64,000 nucleotides of DNA. Origin: JACMJL01 sp963791805. Lineage in GTDB: Bacteria; Bacillota; Clostridia; Clostridiales; Clostridiaceae. Shown in pieces: positions 9,704-18,018 of this stretch (the first letter of the stretch is position 1; each line of letters opens with the position of its first letter). Made by a program: the position numbers and the translations under genes. Below the pieces are notes generated by a model. That model searched no databases. It worked only from the letters and a program-made list of their open reading frames with translations, and had not been told where the DNA came from. The DNA lies in contig CAWBTU010000004.1 in assembly GCA_963791805.1 (NCBI GenBank), forward strand, positions 930,001-994,000, given 5' to 3'.

Positions 9704-10271
9704 CTAGTGTTGATATTTCTTTTTTAGTTCTAGTATGCTATCTTCTGTAAGCTCTGTTAGTTCAATTATATCTTCTATAGAGTCTCCTCTTTTAATCATC
9801 TTTTCTGCTATCCTTATTACTCCTTTTTGTTCTGCTGATTTCAATCTTATAAGCTGGTCTCGTAACTCTGCTTCCCTTGCTTCATACACCATTCTAGCTT
9901 TATCATCCTTGCTTATTATCTGCAAAAGATCATAGGCTTTCTTTATATCTTTATTTTTCTCTGCTAACATCTCCATCACTCCTTTTGATTTAGCATCAAT
10001 AAATTCCATCCATTATATTTATAGTAATACACTTCATTAAGTTATCATAAGTATCTCCTGGTTTTACTTGACTTAGATACATTTTTGACTAATAGAACAT
10101 AGTTCTTTCTGGCATGAATTCCGTTGGCAATATTTGAATCTCTATATCAATTTGCTTTCCTGCCTTTGTTTTTGCTCTAACATCTAGAACTCCTTTTTTA
10201 TCCTCCGCAAATTCCCGTAGTAGCTCACTATTGATTATACTTATTTCTTCAAAATCTATTTTAGGTGACAT
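9704..10271 (-). pseudogene. Decayed Rpn-family PD-(D/E)XK nuclease/transposase-like protein
   Basis: The minus strand holds an N-terminal piece (about 10089-10271, from MSPKIDFEE through KGVLDVRAKT and IDIEIQ to the ERTMFY motif) and a C-terminal piece (9704-10009, RIAEKMIKRGDSIEDIIELT, a typical end of these proteins). The middle, about 100 residues in intact members (usually near 290 residues), is missing and a stop separates the pieces. The nuclease core D-x(n)-ExQ is still readable. Rpn proteins are recombination-promoting nucleases; this copy is dead. Confidence 0.7.
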
Positions 10272-10279
10272 TAAGAATC

Positions 10280-10620
10280 CATCGTCACTTTGTTTCTTCT
10301 GAAACTTACTGTCTATTCCTTTATTCTTAGCTTGCATTTTATCAATACTTCCTATATATTTTCTATATTTCAAATCATTTACTCTTACCTTTATTCTATC
10401 AGATTCCCAACATTTTATCCACATATCAAAGCTTTGCTTTCAATATTTTTCACAGTGCTTTGCATTTGCTTGCTTACTCTTCTGGTCTTTACCCTTTCCT
10501 GCTGAACTAAAATTTACTGGTGCTATCCCAGCAAATCTTGCTAGTTTATATCCAACAAATTCAGTATTTTCTTTAGTTGTATTTCTACCTGGTCTATCTC
10601 CTGTTTCTAGAATTTTATAT
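10280..10620 (-). pseudogene. Transposase remnant, possibly IS110-like C-terminus
   Basis: Reading the minus strand gives YKLARFAGIAPVNFSSAGK followed by KGKDQKSKQ, which resembles the C-terminal conserved block of IS110/IS116 transposases. It is broken by a stop near 10440 and then continues as a charged segment to the Rpn remnant. Too short and broken to be functional; the family assignment is tentative. Confidence 0.4.
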
Positions 10621-10721
10621 CTCTAACCAGACTTTTCACAATGGAATCCCTTGATTCTTGGTAATGCCGTTTTGTATCACCATCTTTTCCAACAAGGAAA
10701 GGTATCTTATTATTAGACCTT

Positions 10722-10842
10722 TACTTGCTTTAGCAATTCTTTGTCCTTCTCCATTATAGATATTTACCAAATTAGAACCCTCTGGAGTTACCGTTTCAAT
10801 GATCTGGTTAAGATAATCATAAATATTAGTTGCATTGCCCTT
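10722..10842 (-). pseudogene. RHS/YD-repeat fragment
   Basis: The minus strand reads YDYLNQIIETVTPEG and NLVNIYNGEGQRIAKAS, parallel to YDELNELIQTVNPDG and NIVNIYNGEGLRVAKA in the intact RHS gene. It is an isolated ~120-base scrap left of the main RHS locus, between a transposase remnant and an IS66 remnant. It shows that the RHS array once extended further or was copied here. Confidence 0.7.
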
Positions 10843-11098
10843 TGAATTTACTGATAGATGTATTTATTAAAGAATCAGTAGGAACTGGGATTTGTACAAA
10901 GTTTGTATGATTTTCAGATTTAGTTTTTTTCAGAGAGTCAACTGCTTCACCCATGGTGCGACGTTGCCAGTAATAGAACTTTTTTTCATCAACATTATTT
11001 TCAATACACCAAGCCTGAACTGCCGTTCCGCTGTCGATACATCCTTGTATAATAGATGTCCATTTTATTAAATTCTTTTCATAATTAATTTTATCCAT
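10826..11098 (-). pseudogene. IS66 TnpA-like accessory protein, truncated
   Basis: About 90 residues: MDKINYEKNLIKW, then AVQAWCIENNVDEKKFYYWQR, the helix-turn-helix signature of the small IS66 OrfA/TnpA protein. ATG at 11098 has GGAGG at the right spacing. The reading frame runs out into the RHS scrap; TnpB and the large transposase are absent. A diverged copy of the IS66 end motif (TACCGTTTAC at 11204-11213) lies upstream and probably marks the left end of the old element. Confidence 0.65.
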
Positions 11099-11110
11099 TA
11101 GTACCTCCAA

Positions 11111-11369
11111 AATCTAGGCTACTTGCTTTTAAAAAAATTGTAGCTATTAAATCTTGGATTAATTATCTCAAAAATTCAGATTAAGTACGAGGTACTCATG
11201 GTCTACCGTTTACTACATATCAAAGTTCAACCTGTGCCCTTCACACTCAAAAAGAAAAGAACAGCCGAAACTGATCTTTTCAAACCATAACTTTTTATTT
11301 ATCTCCCATTTGCCCGTTTACGCCTTGTTCAAAACCTGCCTGAGATATTTACAAACGAAACAATCTTGC
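11111..11369. other. Intergenic remnant DNA
   Basis: No gene seen. Contains the diverged IS66 end motif near 11204-11213; otherwise AT-rich sequence I cannot assign. Confidence 0.4.
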
Positions 11370-11873
11370 TTATTTATCGATTGATAACATTGTACTTCTT
11401 ATTTGGGCAACCCAGATTTTTCTTTTGTTAACGACAAATTTTTCAACAACATCAGTAACCGTTATAATTTCCAAACCATTTGGTACAAACCCGAGCGTTA
11501 AAGATGTCTTAACTTCTGCAATCTGATTTAAAGGAATTATGGTTTGATGTTTTTGAATATTAAAGTTGTGTGATTTAAATATAATTTCATTCTCAGTTAA
11601 ACAAATCCATCCACCAACACTTTCTTTTCCCTTAAAGTGATTTGCTACACCTTCCATAATAATTTCATTTCCACCAGTTATTTCGTAGCTGTTTTTCTTA
11701 AATTTTTTACTTCGAATAAACACAAATAACCATATAAAAAATCCAAAGAAAGCCCCAAGGAAAACACCAGATATAATTCCTACATAAAGATTATTCACAA
11801 TATCAAGAAACGCACCCATTATAAGCCCAAATGAAATTCCTGCTAATAAAAATGTTTTTATATTATCTTTCAT
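11370..11873 (-). CDS. Membrane protein with GRAM/PH-like domain; candidate immunity protein of RHS module 3
   Basis: 167 residues. Two hydrophobic helices in the first ~60 residues, then a soluble domain (GGNEIIMEGVANHF, WICLTENEIIFKSH, IPLNQIAEVKT) resembling GRAM/PH-like membrane-associated folds. It starts just after the end of the third RHS tail: an upstream ATG at 11894 overlaps the tail gene by four bases, but GGGAGG at about 11881-11887 fits the ATG at 11873. This tight linkage is the usual place for an immunity gene in polymorphic toxin loci. Unlike the other two candidates it is not a four-helix protein, so its assignment is by position only. Confidence 0.6.
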   Translation of the reverse strand: MKDNIKTFLLAGISFGLIMGAFLDIVNNLYVGIISGVFLGAFFGFFIWLFVFIRSKKFKKNSYEITGGNEIIMEGVANHFKGKESVGGWICLTENEIIFKSHNFNIQKHQTIIPLNQIAEVKTSLTLGFVPNGLEIITVTDVVEKFVVNKRKIWVAQIRSTMLSIDK

Positions 11874-11890
11874 TGAAGTTACCTCCCTAC

Positions 11891-12898
11891 TCATTTTATC
11901 AATTTGTATATAACATCTTTTGCTCTATCGTGTATTGACTTACCCCAAGGTTGGAATACTTCTGTAACTCCCACATATACTACTCCAGCACCTAAACCTA
12001 CACATGCTCCAGCAATTGTTCCTGCTCCTGGTACTATTGAACCAACTAAAGCTCCGGCTTCAGCACTAGCTGCCAACCCACCTACTCCGAATGCGGTATC
12101 AACAGTAGCATCTGAAATGATCTTTTTAGTTGGTGCTCCAGCTCGAACATTGTTGTAGATTCCAACGCCTACATCAACGCCCACAGTAGCAACTCCTGCA
12201 CCTTTTGCTACTTTTGTAACAATGCCATAATTTAAAGCAGCAATCGCAGCTTCACTCTCAATATATGCATTCCATGTACCTAATCCGATATTATTTGGTC
12301 TTTCTTCATTCATAATGGCTTCCGGTACATATCTCTTACCCGTTTCACCACCAATTTCCAAAGCACTTGCGGCTGTTCCTATAATACTACCTGGACTTAA
12401 GCCTTTTGACAAATCCCATTGATTCCAACTGCTATTTGCTGAACTAGTAGTACTCGTCCCTTGGGTATTGATTGCTGTAGTTGTAGCTGTCACATTATCC
12501 GATGTATGGCTTACCTTCTCTACTGGCACAATTACTCCTATTGATGTCTTGTCTGCGGCTGTTTGTAATGCCGTCGCTTTTGAACCTGATATGCCTTGGC
12601 TACTAATACTTTGAGCTGTATTTAAGCTAGTCATAGTTTGATTACCGACAATACCATCTACCGTTAAGCCATGATCCCTTTGATATCTTATTACGGCTGA
12701 CTGTGTTGCTGGTCCAAAATCCCCATCAGCTCCACAGCTTCCAACACTATACCCCCTGTTAATTAACAGCTGTTGTAGCTGTATAACATAAATTCCACTT
12801 GAACCCTTTTGTAATGTGTCAGGTATATGATATGAAACGTAATCCGGGTTTCCGCTGGCATCTAGTGCTCTATGACCACTAGGATCATTTAAGAGCCA
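11891..12898 (-). pseudogene. RHS orphan module 3: peptidoglycan-binding domain plus Gly-rich tail
   Basis: An open frame of 335 codons without a credible start. It begins with the RHS closure motif LNDPSGH, followed by a PG_binding_1 domain (GSSGIYVIQLQQLL, GADGDFGPATQSAVIRYQ, LTVDGIVG), a Ser/Thr-rich linker, and a hydrophobic Gly/Ala-rich tail (GALVGSIVPGAGTIAGACVG) ending in a basic helix. A stop at 12899-12901 and a frameshift separate it from RHS repeat scraps just upstream. So the shell-forming core was deleted and only the tail cassette remains. An internal ATG at 12634 would give 247 residues. Immunity candidate lies directly downstream. Confidence 0.7.
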
Positions 12899-12901
12899 CT
12901 A

Positions 12902-13035
12902 TTCATACCAGTAATTATATCATATGCATAGGTTTGTTTTCCAATACTTGGCACAGTTTTAGAAAAATCATAACTGCCCCCAGCGATACCTGTTCTTCCG
13001 CCATTATCAATTCTTCTAATTAACTCATTAGCTTA
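12902..13035 (-). pseudogene. RHS YD-repeat scrap with internal deletion
   Basis: Minus strand reads NELIRRIDNGGRTGIAGG, then SKTVPSIGKQTYAYDIITGM, i.e. two separate segments of the main RHS protein fused by deletion, followed by a frameshift into LNDPSGH. It is the stump of the RHS core that once fed module 3. The left-hand end abuts the palindromic repeat at 13053. Confidence 0.7.
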
Positions 13036-13052
13036 ATATACTATTAACGCTA

Positions 13053-13251
13053 GCAACAACCTAATATATTCTGCGTAGAGATAGTTTGAGCAAGCCTTTA
13101 GAAAGACTTTGCTGATTAATTTTAAATTGCGTTAAGTCCACGAAATGTTTGAGCGTAGCGAGTTTTGAGTGGATAGCAATTTTAAAATTAGTCAGCTTAG
13201 TCTTTCTTGGCATAGCGAAATATCTCTTAGCAGAATATATTAGGTTGTTGC
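13053..13251. repeat. Palindromic repeat family A, full copy A1 (MITE-like)
   Basis: 199 bases that fold on themselves: 22-bp perfect outer arms (13053-13074 with 13230-13251), a second near-perfect stem of about 30 bp, and a small apical hairpin. The central segment GCGTTAAG, CCACGAAATGTTTGAGCG and GAGTTTTGAGTGG recurs in copy A2 (30553-30759). Partial copies occur at 30367-30431 and 16720-16763. No transposase inside. Either a miniature mobile element or a mobile structured-RNA element. Confidence 0.8.
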
Positions 13252-13297
13252 TTAATTTTTTAACATATATACAAATGAATTGATACTTCACTATTTA

Positions 13298-13584
13298 TCA
13301 AAATTGATTAATAGCTTTCTTATATTCTTTATAAATTGGAAAATAGTTGAGGGCTTGTATACCATTGATTTTCTTATTGATAGTGGTAGGTTCATAGCTA
13401 TTTTCTAAGAGATAGTTCTTGTAGCTTATGATGTAGAATCGTTTAAGATTACCCTGGAATTCTGTTCCTATTGTTTCAAGATATTCCAAAACCCTACAAC
13501 ATCCCCCACATAGCTTTGTATTGTTTTAGGACTCTTGCCATCCTCCATTAGGTATGTTTTGAAATCTTCTACTATTTTTATCAT
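13298..13584 (-). pseudogene. Tyrosine recombinase/integrase N-terminal domain, frameshifted
   Basis: From ATG 13584 the minus strand gives MIKIVEDFKTYLMEDGKSP and KTIQSYVGDVVGF, then a one-base shift in a T run leads into LEYLETIGTEF, LKRFYIISYKNYLL and SYEPTTINKKINGIQALN, the SAM-like arm-binding domain of phage/transposon integrases. The catalytic domain is absent. Remnant of an integrative element or of a Tn-type recombinase; it lies between module 3 and module 2 of the RHS locus. Confidence 0.65.
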
Positions 13585-13620
13585 TTGTATTTGCCCCTTT
13601 CATTCTTGTTTTTTGTATAG

Positions 13621-13657
13621 AAAAAAGACTAACACAGGAAATTTTCCCATGTTAGCC
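13621..13657. terminator. Probable intrinsic terminator
   Basis: Imperfect stem around CTAACA/TGTTAG with A6 on the left and T-rich sequence on the right, so it may work in both directions. It lies upstream of the integrase remnant and downstream of RHS module 2. Confidence 0.6.
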
Positions 13658-14082
13658 TTTTACTTTTTTTTAACTATTTTACCGAGTCACTGGAGAATTA
13701 TAATTATACAGTGACCTAATATCTCTATTTTATTGCTCTACCATAATTGTTATACTTGTAGTTTTTACGCAGTTACTCCTTAATTAATCTTTCAGTCAAT
13801 ATCATTTTATCTAGTATATCACTACTATTTAGTAATGTTAATATACTGCAGCAAAGGATTTTTATCTTGTCATTGTGTTTTGTTTTTAATTCTAATATCT
13901 TATTCTTTGTAATCATTGTTATATGTATTTTTTGATGGTCTCCCACCTATAAGTGAGTTTGTAGAAATATTGAGCTTTGTAATTTATGTAATTACAGGGA
14001 AAGTTTTTTACACTGTTGATTGTGATTAAACTATCCAAACTAATTTGCCATACACAACTATAGGTCTCTGATAGCTTTACAA
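13658..14082. other. Gene-free stretch between RHS modules 2 and 3
   Basis: About 425 bases, AT-rich, no supported gene. Contains a 7-bp inverted repeat GTCACTG/CAGTGAC (13686-13715) of unknown meaning. Confidence 0.5.
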
Positions 14083-14487
14083 CTATTCTTGATTTTTTTT
14101 CATGATTTTATTGCCAACTACTATCCAAAAAACTACAAAAGCAATAAAGCTTGCAAATGATGAAAAAGTTATAGTAATGTCTAATGCTTCATGTTCTTGA
14201 CTTAGTTTCGGATAACAATCAATCATTATCGAGGACAATGAAATGCAAAAACACATTATTAACATTAATATTGAAGCAATAATACTTAATTTTGATCCTA
14301 ATTTATTTTTATACCTTTCTTTAATCATAAAAACTGCAAACACTATACTTGATGTTATTAATAATATTACAGCTATAATAGTTGATATATTATTAACTCC
14401 GATTAGACTTAAAAATATTCTTGTTACTAAAACAGTTATTATTCCTAATATAATACCGCTCTTTTTATTATTCACTATATTCACCAC
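14083..14487 (-). CDS. Four-helix membrane protein, candidate immunity protein of RHS module 2
   Basis: 134 residues with four hydrophobic helices (about 10-28, 34-55, 66-87, 103-125), a basic loop RYKNK after helix 2 and CYPKL between helices 3 and 4. The candidate immunity protein of the main RHS gene (17595-17981) has the same length, topology and matching KYRNK and CFPNL motifs, so the two look like diverged paralogues. It starts 9 bases after the stop of the RHS tail. Start: GTG 14487 or the GTG four codons later; ribosome site AAGGGG. Function as immunity is inferred from position and pairing. Confidence 0.7.
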   Translation of the reverse strand: MVNIVNNKKSGIILGIITVLVTRIFLSLIGVNNISTIIAVILLITSSIVFAVFMIKERYKNKLGSKLSIIASILMLIMCFCISLSSIMIDCYPKLSQEHEALDITITFSSFASFIAFVVFWIVVGNKIMKKNQE

Positions 14488-14496
14488 CCCTTATTG

Positions 14497-16224
14497 TTAC
14501 TTTTTTCCTGGAAAATATCTATCAAAAACATGCTCTACACCTTTTTTCAATAAATATCCTCCTGCCACTACACCTACACCTGCTACAACTATTGGTATAG
14601 CCGTTCCTCCTGAAAGCACAATAATTTCTGTTACATACATTCCCCCTGCTAAAGCTGAAATATCAACTACATTCATGACTGTTGCTTCAGCTTGATTATC
14701 TTTGTAAGTTCTCTCATTACTATATATAGATGCCGCTAAACCAGCTGACGCTAAAGCTGGAAATACATCTGCACCTTTACCCAAATCATCCAAAGATGCT
14801 TTAACTACGGTTCCACCCCAATAAGGAATGGGTACAGTTATACCCTTTGCATATTGTACAAAATTTTCTGTTGCAGTAGATATAGTACCTATATAATCAA
14901 AAGATACCCCTGGATTTGAATTGGTAGCATGTTGTCCATTTCCCTTGTTATTAATATCCCCAACGTTAGTTTTACCCTTCCCCTGATCACCACTAACATC
15001 ATTAGCATCCTTATCTAATTCAGCTCGAGCTTCTTCAGGTGTTGGACTCACCACAGGTGTAGTTATGATTGTATGTATATCTTCTACTGCCGAAGCGATT
15101 TTTTTCGTTTCTTCATTTAAACCCGCAACCGCTTGCATCATAGTTTCCAGGCCCGTTGCTGCCCCTTTAAAGGCACCAATAAGATTGTTTTCAATGTTTA
15201 AAAGACACTGTAAAAATTCTCCCCATGAGTCGTTTGATGATTCATTTGATGGTTTAGGTAAAGGTGAAGACTTAGGCGCTACAAACAAACTTCCCCAGGT
15301 CTCATCTCCAACTTCACCATCAACCTGTAATCCATGATTTTTCTGATATTGTGTAACTGCAGCTTTAGTACCAGCTCCGTAATCTCCGTCTACTCCGCAC
15401 TTTCCACAGCTATATCCTTCAGCAATTAATTTTTCCTGAACTACTACTACATCACTACCACTTGATCCTACACATAAATAAACATGTCCTGAAGGATCAT
15501 TATACATTACCGGTTCATTCTTACAATAAGTATACAAATTCAAGCTTAATGGGTCGTTTGTTTGCCCTCTATAGCTATCTTCCTGCAAGAACCTTCCTGT
15601 TGTTGGATCATACATTCTAGCAATTAGGTAGTAGGTTCCTGTTTCGCTATCATACTGGTATCCTGCATATCTGAATGGATTATCGAAGGTTCCTGTAGAA
15701 TTCTTTAATACTCCGAATTCATCATAATAGTAGGTTGCAAGTATTGTTCCGTCTTCACCTAGTATATTTGTAACATCTGCATGTCCATTATAGAAGTAAT
15801 GACCCTTCATTCCATTAACTATTCTCGATATTAGGTTTGTTCCATATACATTTCTAGCTATAAGACTTCCATTAACATCAAGCTCAAGAACTACTTTGTC
15901 TCCTTCGTATAGGTACCTTCTTATAACTCCTGATGTTGCTTTAGCTACTCTGAGTCCTTCTCCATTATAGATATTAACTATATTGGTTCCATCTGGGTTT
16001 ACAGTTTGAATAAGCTCATTTAACTCATCATAAGTATTAGTTGTTGTCTGCGCTGTTCCTGCAACTCTATTTACATATGGTGTTGTTACAGATGTTAGCT
16101 GATTTCCGTTTTTATCATAAGTGTAAGAAACCGTTTGAGTAATAACTCCATTAGCTGTAGTGGTGGAACTTATTAATCTATTCTGATCATTATAGTTATA
16201 GGCGGTCACAGTGTTTGTAGTCAA
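14497..16224 (-). CDS. Orphan RHS module 2: RHS core end, peptidoglycan-binding domain and tail
   Basis: 575 codons. Nearly identical to the end of the main RHS protein: last YD repeats, RHS core (RFLQEDSYRGQTNDPLSLNL, MYNDPSGH), PG_binding_1 domain (GVDGDYGAGTKAAVTQYQ), and linker to KGKTNVG. After this point the tail differs completely: FDYIG, then IYSNERT, VVDISALAGG (519-528) and a Gly-rich hydrophobic segment ending FDRYFPGKK. The frame is offset from the upstream YD repeats by a 14-base insertion, and there is no convincing start site, so it is probably silent unless recombined into the main gene. Best read as an orphan toxin-tail cassette of the kind known from Rhs loci. Confidence 0.75.
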   Translation of the reverse strand: MTTNTVTAYNYNDQNRLISSTTTANGVITQTVSYTYDKNGNQLTSVTTPYVNRVAGTAQTTTNTYDELNELIQTVNPDGTNIVNIYNGEGLRVAKATSGVIRRYLYEGDKVVLELDVNGSLIARNVYGTNLISRIVNGMKGHYFYNGHADVTNILGEDGTILATYYYDEFGVLKNSTGTFDNPFRYAGYQYDSETGTYYLIARMYDPTTGRFLQEDSYRGQTNDPLSLNLYTYCKNEPVMYNDPSGHVYLCVGSSGSDVVVVQEKLIAEGYSCGKCGVDGDYGAGTKAAVTQYQKNHGLQVDGEVGDETWGSLFVAPKSSPLPKPSNESSNDSWGEFLQCLLNIENNLIGAFKGAATGLETMMQAVAGLNEETKKIASAVEDIHTIITTPVVSPTPEEARAELDKDANDVSGDQGKGKTNVGDINNKGNGQHATNSNPGVSFDYIGTISTATENFVQYAKGITVPIPYWGGTVVKASLDDLGKGADVFPALASAGLAASIYSNERTYKDNQAEATVMNVVDISALAGGMYVTEIIVLSGGTAIPIVVAGVGVVAGGYLLKKGVEHVFDRYFPGKK

Positions 16225-16717
16225 GTGTTTGTACTACCTCTTACTACTGTTTCAGTTAATCTATTTCCAGCAGCATCATAGGTATAGATAGTTACAGTTC
16301 CATCTGGCTCTGTTACAATATAAAGTCTGTTAAGCTTATCATAAGAATAGCCAGTTGCACCTTTTATATCTGTTTTAGATGTAATATTATTTGCGCCGTC
16401 ATAAATATAGCTATAAGCATCAATTACTGTACCATCAGCCTTTTTGTTTGTTAATGTTTTTAGTAAATTGTTGTTGTAGTAAGTGTAATATTCTCCTGAA
16501 CCATTTTGATATACCACACTTAATAGACTTCCATTGTCATAGTAGCTATAAGTAGTTGTATTTCCATCAGCCATTACCTTTAATAGTCTTCTATTTTTAT
16601 CATATTTCTTTAAGGTTATATTACCTAATGGATCTATTGATGACTCTTCGTAAGTACCTTGATCCATACCAGTAATTATATCATATGCATAGGCTCATTC
16701 TCCAATACTTGGCACAG
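14961..16717. repeat. Long direct repeat, orphan copy (matches 18420-20163)
   Basis: About 1.75 kb nearly identical to the main RHS gene. Differences are sparse in the tail-proximal kilobase and more frequent in the YD repeats. One end is the tail junction (CCAACGTTAG), the other is the VPSIG segment where it meets a fragment of palindromic repeat A. Confidence 0.9.
16221..16667 (-). pseudogene. Upstream YD-repeat part of orphan RHS module 2
   Basis: 148 codons of YD repeats (YSYYDNGSL, YIYDGANNITSKTD, YTYDAAGNRL) parallel to the main RHS gene. The ATG at 16667 is an internal methionine without ribosome site. Just upstream the frame is closed by TGA where the main gene has a serine codon (TCA), and downstream the 14-base duplication at 16210-16233 shifts the frame. 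So module 2 carries two lesions. Confidence 0.75.
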
Positions 16718-17018
16718 CCAAATATCTCTTAGCAGAATATATTAGGCTGTTGCTTAATTTTTTGTAATCTATAGATGTTCCACCGCTTACAGATTTAGTT
16801 GGAATTGATTTTGGTTTATCTGAAATAATTGAGGTGATTTCAGCAAATGCCACTTCGTTATCTGATTTTTGGCCTTTGCTTATTTTTTTGTTCCAATAAT
16901 GAAACCTATTCTTACTGATTTCATTCTTTTTACACCATTCTGAAATAGACATTCCGCTTTTATTTCTTTCCTCAATTCTCTGCTCCCAGAGAATTTGATC
17001 TTCAGTTGTTGATTTCAA
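16695..17018 (-). pseudogene. IS66 TnpA-like protein fused to repeat A and RHS sequence
   Basis: The first ~85 residues are an IS66 accessory protein (EQRIEERNKSGMSISEWCKK, FHYWNKK). The frame then reads through palindromic repeat A (KKLSNSLIYSAKRY) and ends in RHS sequence VPSIGE. Ribosome site GGGAGG fits the TTG at 17018 better than the ATG at 17033. TnpB/TnpC are missing. The chimera shows that IS66, repeat A and the RHS cassette were joined by deletion or insertion; it is unlikely to be functional. Confidence 0.65.
16720..16763. repeat. Fragment of palindromic repeat A (A4)
   Basis: Right-end arm AAATATCTCTTAGCAG and AATATATTAGGCTGTTGC as in 13220-13251, fused between RHS module 2 and the IS66 remnant. 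Confidence 0.75.
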
Positions 17019-17023
17019 AATAA

Positions 17024-17102
17024 AACCTCCCATCTCTTTACTTTATCAAAGTATATCAAATGGGAGGTTATTTTACATGACGGTGGTTGTTCCACCGCTT
17101 AC
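17024..17102 (-). mobile_element. Left end of an IS66-family element
   Basis: The minus strand from 17102 begins GTAAGCGGTGGAAC, matching the GTAAGCG start of IS66 terminal repeats, with a CGGTGG/CCACCG hairpin right at the end. The same 14 bases recur inside the truncated tnpA (16777-16790). ACCTCCCAT (17023-17032 region) and ATGGGAGGT (17060-17068) are complementary, so the ribosome site of tnpA can be sequestered in a hairpin. Confidence 0.65.
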
Positions 17103-17594
17103 TACGTAGTTTTGTATTTTGCTTTGTTTTTAGGCAAAGAAAAACTCCAACAGAATCCTTACTCGTATCCATTATAGTTTTACTATTAGGATGAAACAGC
17201 CTTCAAAAAGACTTTTTGCTGAATGTCCTATGTTTCCATAGAAACCAGTATTATAGCCTCCTTTTAATGGCTGCTTGTAGTTTTTAGAGTATGTTTTTCA
17301 CTTAATGGTTGTCAAACTCACCTCAGAATTTAGATTATGCAACTAGTTCTATAATCGCTAATTAACTAAAAACATTCTGTATTTTTTCATTTAGATAAAT
17401 TAACTTGCTGTTGATTTTATCAAAATTGTGTATTGAAAATTATACTGGAAGGTCTTTTGCTTTTCGTACGGATATAATATAAATACCTTCCTATCTACAG
17501 AGCTTCCATTACCTTGGATTTATGGTTATAATTAAATTTGATTTAATCATATTTTGATTGATACCATGCCATCCTCAGCCTGTTAAAAAACATT
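17103..17594. other. Gene-free stretch downstream of the main RHS immunity gene
   Basis: About 490 bases. Only short broken reading frames; no family recognised. Probably remnant DNA left of the IS66 end. Confidence 0.45.
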
Positions 17595-17981
17595 TTATCT
17601 TTGTTTTATGTTATAAACTATTTTATGAATTATCATAAATAGCAATATTGCAAAAAAACTCGCAGTAAATACCAAAATAGCACTAGTTTTATATTTATCA
17701 TTTAAATTTGGAAAGCATTTTTCTATAGTTACCATTACTCCTCCAAAAAAACAGGAAAGTGTTGCTAGAATTGCAACCGTCATATTATATCTAAATCCAA
17801 ATCCTTTATTCCTATACTTATATGTTACAACAATAATTAAAATACTTACGGTCCCTAAAATTAAATCAATTAATTGAGCAGATAAATTATCTATACCAAC
17901 AGACCTTATAACCATTTGTGTACTAATCATTGCTAATAAACCCATAAATATATATTTTGTATTTTTATTCAATAAAATCAT
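17595..17981 (-). CDS. Four-helix membrane protein, candidate immunity protein of the main RHS toxin
   Basis: 128 residues, four hydrophobic helices (about 8-25, 35-53, 66-85, 97-120), basic loop KYRNK and CFPNL motif, shared in position with the protein at 14083-14487 (RYKNK, CYPKL). It begins 37 bases after the stop of the giant RHS gene on the same strand; ribosome site AGAAGGG. Position, size and paralogy with the second module's gene make an immunity role likely; a membrane immunity protein suits a toxin tail that acts on the membrane. No enzyme motif is seen. Confidence 0.7.
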   Translation of the reverse strand: MILLNKNTKYIFMGLLAMISTQMVIRSVGIDNLSAQLIDLILGTVSILIIVVTYKYRNKGFGFRYNMTVAILATLSCFFGGVMVTIEKCFPNLNDKYKTSAILVFTASFFAILLFMIIHKIVYNIKQR

Positions 17982-18018
17982 TCCCTTCTAATGATGTATA
18001 TTACATAAATTATTTGAG

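Noticed and set aside
13061..13291. 76-codon open frame on the minus strand
   Set aside because: It lies wholly on palindromic repeat A and its flank; the same codons reappear in the IS66/RHS chimera only because the repeat is there. No ribosome site.
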